Assembly: GCA_963682025.1 (NCBI GenBank)
Contig: OY821518.1
Coordinates: 128,972,543 to 129,036,542 of the forward strand
Length of the DNA: 64,000 nucleotides
DNA from: Cordilura impudica
Taxonomy: Eukaryota; Arthropoda; Insecta; Diptera; Scathophagidae
Direction: 5' to 3'
The position numbers and the translations under genes were made by a program. Position 1 is the first letter of the stretch, and the number at the start of each line of letters is the position of its first letter. The notes below the pieces were generated by a model. The model saw only the letters and a program-made list of their open reading frames with translations. It was not told where the DNA came from and made no database searches. Below, one piece after another: positions 59,411 through 64,000 of this stretch.

Positions 59411-59996
59411 TCGGTGTTTAGCAGTTGAAGTGATCGGACGTGTGTACGCATTGTGGTAAACATTAAATTGTGAAAAGTAAAGTAATTAAGACAGTGACTT
59501 AATATTTTGATTTGTTATTGTAAAGATAGTGACTTTGAATACAGTGAAGTGTTGTTGTTTGGGGTGCTCCGCTGAACAAAGTAAATTTGGTGTCTCACTT
59601 TCTCCGGCCAGAAGTGAGGTTAGACACGAACTACGAATATACGCTCTGGTGATTAATAGACGAACTATTAGTGTGTTTTGCCAGTCGGTTCGGTCAGTGT
59701 CTCGGCTACTACCGCTGTAGTTGGCTAGTAGGTGGCGCTTACTATCGTCGGTACGATTTGTGTCGCGGCTACAACCGCTGTAGTACATTGGCCAATAGGT
59801 GGCGTTGTAGATACTGTTAAGTATACGCAAAAGTGCGAGTGTCCGTCCTTCTGTTTTCGGTTCGCAAAAGTCCGTCCTTCCGTCGGTGTGTCCGTTCTTC
59901 CGTCGGTTTGTCCGTCCTTCCGTTCGACGTTTTAATTCCTGATTATTGCACTGCTGGTACTAAGGTAAGGTAGCAAATTTTAAATTAAGTTGTCCG
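59411..59996 (+). promoter_or_regulatory. R1-clade 5' untranslated region with internal repeats
   Basis: Contains two copies of a unit with ACCGCTGTAGT and AxTAGGTGGCG (59709-59743 and 59768-59807) and a run of about 19-bp units with GTCCGTCCTTCCGTCGG variants (59850-59925). Non-LTR 5' regions carry internal promoters; repeats there are common. Confidence 0.65.
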
Positions 59997-61433
59997 ATGC
60001 CGCCTGCGCCCAGGAAGAGGGCCGTAAAGCCTAAAGGCGACGCCTCAGATATGGCGACGACCGATGGGTGCGGTACTGGTTTGCCCCCGGTGGGTGGTAG
60101 TTTGCTTCGCCACACTGAGAGCGAACTGTCCAGTACGGAGATGGATGAGGAGGTTAAGAGGTTCAAGGCTGGGTCTCCGAAGAAGCCGGTGTCGCCGAGG
60201 TTCAAGCGTCCTGCTGGGGTTACTGCTGGTATCGCTGCTGGTGTTGCTGCTACTGTTGCTGCTGTTTCGGCCGAGGAGTCGGTGGACCTTGCTGCGGAAG
60301 TTGTAGGCAGCGATAAGGTGTCCGGAGCTGTCGCGAGGAAGGCGCGTGATCGGACCAGGGCCCGGCCAGTAGTACGTGGTGTGGTAGACAAAATGAAGGA
60401 TGTGAGCTCGGCCATGATGGAGCTGGTTATGGTTGACGGTGTTGACGCGCAGTTGGCCAAGGCGGTGATGGAGCAGGTTGCAGGCTTCGAGGTGCTTCTT
60501 TTCGGCTTAATAGCTGAAAATGAGCGGTTGAAGGGGCGGTTGGAGGTCTACGAGGGCGGTAAGATGGTTGGAGTGCAGCCAGCGGCTCCGAGGGCTCCCA
60601 TTAGGCCTCAGACGTTGGCTAGGCGAGGTGCAGCTGCTCTAGGTGTTGCTGACGGTGCTATGTCCGGTGTTGTGTCTGGTGGTGCTGCAGTGGTGCCCAA
60701 ACCTGTGGAGACGTGGTCTGTGGTAGTGAAGGGGAAAAAGGGCGTCACTTCAAAGGAGGTTGTGGAAAAGGTTCAGAAGGAGGTCGGCCCCACCCTTGGG
60801 GTTCGTGTTCACGCATTACGGCCTTTGCGCGATGGCGGAGCGGTCATTCGGACCCCGTCGGTAGCAGAAAGGGAGAGAGTGATGAAGAACGCTAAGTTCG
60901 GTGAGGTTGGGTTGGAGGTGTCGGTGAGAGACAAGCTCGGACCGAAGGTCGTCGTGCAGCGGGTTCATCCGGAAATCACTCCGGATGAATTTATGAACGA
61001 GCTGTACGAGAAGAACCTGAAGGAGAAGATGTCCGAGGAAGTCTTTAAAAGGAGCGTTCGCTTGGTGTCTAGCCCGTGGAAGGCAAATGGCGGCCCGGTT
61101 AACGTTGTCCTGGAGGGCAATGCTCAGACGATGGAGCTGCTGACCGATGTTGGAAGATGCTACATCAAATGGTTTTCATTTCCGGTGCGACATCATGATG
61201 CTGTTCCGTGCTGCTACAGGTGTTTAGGGTTCGACCACATGATTAGGGACTGTCGGATGCCTCACAAAGTTTGTCGCCTATGCGGTACCGCCGGCCATAA
61301 AGCCTCACGGTGCGAAAACGAGGTTAGATGTCGGAATTGCGCGTTTAAGGGACTCCCGACAGGGCATCTGATGATGTCCGAAGCCTGTCCCGTTTACAGC
61401 GCCATAGTTGCCAGGGCGAACGCACGTCATTAA
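59997..61433 (+). CDS. R1-clade ORF1 (Gag-like, zinc knuckles), 478 aa
   Basis: Basic Pro/Ala/Val-rich N-terminus, an RRM-like middle (about 250-380; GVRVHALRPLRDGGAVI, VVQRVHPEITPDEFMNELYE), then three knuckles at about 404-467: CYRCLGFDHMIRDC and CRLCGTAGHKASRC (both CX2CX4HX4C), and CRNCAFKGLPTGHLMMSEAC. The frame is intact. The stop is one base before the ORF2 start (TAAAATG), a close coupling seen in this clade. Confidence 0.9.
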   Translation: MPPAPRKRAVKPKGDASDMATTDGCGTGLPPVGGSLLRHTESELSSTEMDEEVKRFKAGSPKKPVSPRFKRPAGVTAGIAAGVAATVAAVSAEESVDLAAEVVGSDKVSGAVARKARDRTRARPVVRGVVDKMKDVSSAMMELVMVDGVDAQLAKAVMEQVAGFEVLLFGLIAENERLKGRLEVYEGGKMVGVQPAAPRAPIRPQTLARRGAAALGVADGAMSGVVSGGAAVVPKPVETWSVVVKGKKGVTSKEVVEKVQKEVGPTLGVRVHALRPLRDGGAVIRTPSVAERERVMKNAKFGEVGLEVSVRDKLGPKVVVQRVHPEITPDEFMNELYEKNLKEKMSEEVFKRSVRLVSSPWKANGGPVNVVLEGNAQTMELLTDVGRCYIKWFSFPVRHHDAVPCCYRCLGFDHMIRDCRMPHKVCRLCGTAGHKASRCENEVRCRNCAFKGLPTGHLMMSEACPVYSAIVARANARH

Positions 61434-61434
61434 A

Positions 61435-63305
61435 ATGGAGGGAGCAGAAACAAAAATTTTGCAGCTTAACTGCCAGCGGTCATACTCCGTGATCTGCGAG
61501 CTAGGTCAGGCGATGTGTAACCTGGGCGCGAGTTTTGCCCTAGTGCAGGAGCCGTATATTACGGATGGCTGCATCAGGGGTTTACCTGGGGGTATGCGCA
61601 CGTTTACCGACGACGGCGGTAGCGCCGCCATTGTCGTTAGGGATAGGGACGTGGACTGTACCGTCATTAGTAGGAGTCTTTGGGGAATCTGCGTTAGTGT
61701 AGAAGGGGGTTTTGGTAGAATGTTACTGACGAGCATCTACTGTAGGTTCGGAACGCCTCTTGAACCCTATTTGGGGTACATGGATTCGGTACTACTACTG
61801 GATAGTAGCTCACCTATAATCCTAGCTTTAGGCGCAAATGCATGCTCTCCCATGTGGTTCTCCAAGATGGGCAGAAATGCTTCTGCTCATCCGAACTACA
61901 TGCGAGGTGTTATGCTTAGTGAATGGCTGGTCACGAAGCGGCTCATTGTTCTCAATGAGCCTAGTGAGATGTACACCTTTGACGGTCCAGGAGGTTGTAG
62001 TGACATTGACGTGACGTTAGGCAATGGGAGGGTAGCTTCAGAGTTTGACATTAGTTGGAGGATTAGGGATGACTTTGGGGTGAGTGACCATAGCCTCATT
62101 GAGGTTGTGGTCTCTGATCATCGGGCTACGAACGGGACGGACCTGCCACGCAGGTGGCGACTACATGACGTCAATTGGGACATCTACGCTGATGCCTTTA
62201 GGGGCACAGCGCTGGATGTGCCAATTGCAGAATTTAGGGCTTGGACAATAGACAGTCAAGTCGACCAGATAGATCAATGGATGTCCACAGTGAACGACAC
62301 TCTTCTGGGTCGTTGTCGCCAGACTCGACACAGAGGAGTTAAATGGTGGTCTCGGGAGCTGGATATGATGCGGAGGAATGTCCGACGCCTGAGGAAGCGA
62401 TTCCAAAGGGGAAGGCGTTCCAATGCTGAAGATCTTGCTCAGCGTAAAGTTGACTATCTGGCCGCCTTGAGGACGTACAAAGACGAGATTGTTCGTGTCA
62501 AGGAGGAGGATTGGAGGACTTTTGTGCAGGACAGCAGAAATGACCCTTGGGGTCAGGCCTATCGAATAGTCCGGGGTAGACGGAAACAGACGGACTTGAC
62601 CGGTCTTAGTATAAGTGGAGTGACTTTACTGACGTGGAGACAGTGCACTAGCGCTTTACTTGAGGCACTCTTTCCAGGGGCTGAACCGGCTGTCCATCCT
62701 CTCTATGAGGCGGTGGACGACCCTCCGCCACTGGAAAGACTAGAAGTGGATGTTAGCATGTGCCGAGTCAGGTGTAGAAAGTCTCCGGGTTTGGATGGTA
62801 TGACTGGAGAGATGTGTAAAAGCATCTGGAAGGCCATACCGGAATACCTGGAGGCAATCTACAGGAGGTGCATTAGTGAGGGGTACTTCCCTGGGCCTTG
62901 GAAGCAAGCCAAAGTTGTGGTGCTCCTGAAGTCTCCCGATAGAGTGAGGAGCGATCCTCGCTCCTATCGGGGCATAAGCCTTCTCCCAGTACTTGGAAAA
63001 GTGCTGGAGAGGATTATGGTCAACAGACTGAAGGAATCCTACAATGAGGTTGCTTCTGAGTTTCAGTTCGGTTTTAAAGAAGGGAAATCCGTGCTTGGCA
63101 TCATGTCCGTAATTGTGTGACTGACTGTCCGAACAAATATGTCCTTGGCATATTTGTTGACTTTAAAGGTGCGTTTGATTACCTCTCGTGGGATAGGGTA
63201 CTGGATAGACTACGGACAGTAGGTTGTAGAGAGCTTTCCTTATGGCAAAGCTATTTTAATAGCAGGATAGTTGTTGCGTGTAGTGATAGCATGACGTCAC
63301 GCACA
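61435..63305 (+). pseudogene. R1-clade ORF2 (endonuclease-RT), frameshifted and truncated
   Basis: ATG at 61435 is chosen because it follows ORF1 directly and gives KILQLNCQRSYSV, the endonuclease start with Asn. Further motifs: VQEPYI (Glu), LALGANACSPMW, where the family has Asp instead of Gly in DANA (key residue lost), and GVSDHSLIEV (Asp-His). RT: MCRVRCRKSPGLDGMTGEM, AKVVVLLKSPDRVRSDPRSY, RGISLLPVLGKVLERIM, EFQFGFKEGKS. A frameshift near 63090 ends this frame at 63120; AWHHVRN and GIFVDFKGAFDYLSW (RT Asp motif) continue in the next frame to about 63300. YADD, the rest of RT and the 3' end are missing. Confidence 0.9.
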
Positions 63306-64000
63306 AGTTAAATATAAACAAATGATACGTGTGTCATACATACCCAACTGTACAATGTAATGTTAAGTTGTTAATATTAAAGTAATAATTATGCCAAGCA
63401 AACATAAATATTGTAAGTAACCATACATGTACATACATATGAATATCCCACTAGTTTAACAGGCAAGTGTTTTTATTTTTGTTTTAATGTAAACAAACCA
63501 TTGCACTAGGGCAAAACTAGAGCAAAAGGGTTTAGGATTACACTTTTGATTTTTGTAATAAAAAGCGAGATTTAAAATATTGAGTGACGTTCAATGAATA
63601 TGAAAATCACTCAGTACGTTACTATTGACCGCAATCGCTTTCTAAAAATACTGGGACGTTAATACAATGTACATAGGTTACAATAGAATTTTAAGAATTA
63701 GAATTTATATAAAGTTATTAAAGAATTATTGAGTGACTTCTAAACGTCACTCAATACTAGACTAAGAAATAGATTCTCAAAGCAGCTTTATAAGCTGAAG
63801 CAAATTTGAATAAAACAAGAATTGTCATACAACCATCAAACGCTTAGTATTATTTACATTAGCGTGATTTAGGCAATGCTCCATGAGATGAGCATTGACT
63901 TTGTTCAACAATAAACTAAGATTGTCTGCTCCACAGATATAGCGAATATCTGTTTCCAAACACAGTGGGAAGAAAAAGACAACAATCATTATATGGCGAT
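63306..64000 (+). mobile_element. Probable LTR of a gypsy-group retrotransposon, runs off window
   Basis: About 685 bp of non-coding sequence starting AGTTAAATATAAAC interrupts the R1-clade RT. Near the window end stands TTATATGGCGAT; TGGCGA resembles the start of a tRNA-Ser-type primer binding site of 17.6/297-like elements. The second LTR and coding region would lie beyond 64000, so this is inferred. Confidence 0.4.

Larger units (their letters stand above)
59411..63305 (+). mobile_element. R1-clade non-LTR retrotransposon, interrupted 3'
   Basis: G+C content is visibly higher than the surroundings. A 586-bp 5' untranslated region is followed by ORF1 (59997-61433) and ORF2 (from 61435). 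The coding sequence ends abruptly in the RT near 63300, where LTR-like sequence begins. The insertion lies in the RT start of the Jockey-like element. Confidence 0.88.

Noticed and set aside
59960..60460. 166-residue minus-strand open frame opposite R1-clade ORF1
   Set aside because: Ser/Thr/Ala-rich shadow of the Val/Ala-rich ORF1, with no independent support.

Overview
The window reads as nuclear DNA of a higher fly (Diptera, most likely a brachyceran with a large genome). It is very A+T-rich, has spliceosomal GT..AG signals, and is packed with transposon families typical of flies: Helitrons, DINE-1/mini-me-like repeats with GTCC runs, Tc1/mariner, hAT-like, Transib, PIF/Harbinger, Jockey-clade and R1-clade elements. 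Species cannot be fixed from sequence alone. No rRNA, tRNA or CRISPR feature was seen.

Only one stretch looks like a host gene: one long coding exon on the plus strand (24366-26645) with a clean 3' splice site before it and a 5' splice site after it. It encodes at least 755 residues of low-complexity S/N/Q-rich protein with three SUMO-type sites, as in the regulatory part of a transcription factor or co-regulator. I do not recognise the gene. Its neighbouring exons are not visible, so most of the window is probably intron or intergenic DNA filled by mobile elements.

Layout. 1-1200: damaged Tc1-like element. 3652-8957: small Helitron relic, a 3.9-kb Helitron with a decayed RepHel gene, and an intact 364-bp Helitron. 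8958-18057: DINE-1-like repeats, one nested in a small Helitron and one split by a 3.9-kb hAT-like transposon with a perfect 8-bp target duplication. 18690-23931: Tc1 relic, old DINE-like repeat, and a complete-ended Transib (RAG1-like) transposon with 13-bp termini and a CGTCG duplication. 24366-26645: host exon. 27660-34712: another small Helitron, then two tandem duplications, the second carrying a Harbinger-type MITE in only one copy. 35674-39358: non-autonomous Helitrons with a 141-bp tandem array. 40771-41173: a long-TIR MITE. 41783-52487: hAT-type termini bracketing a damaged Harbinger, a small Helitron, a 2.76-kb Helitron and a Jockey-like element. 52600-56705: mariner relics and a minisatellite. 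56780-64000: a Jockey-like element broken by an R1-clade element, itself broken by a probable LTR element that runs off the window.

Almost all transposon genes are broken by frameshifts, stops or deletions. The nesting gives a relative insertion order at several places. The most notable object is the Transib element at 20146-23931: both ends carry a CACAGTG heptamer followed by exactly 23 bp and an A-rich nonamer-like stretch, the layout of a 23-spacer V(D)J recombination signal.
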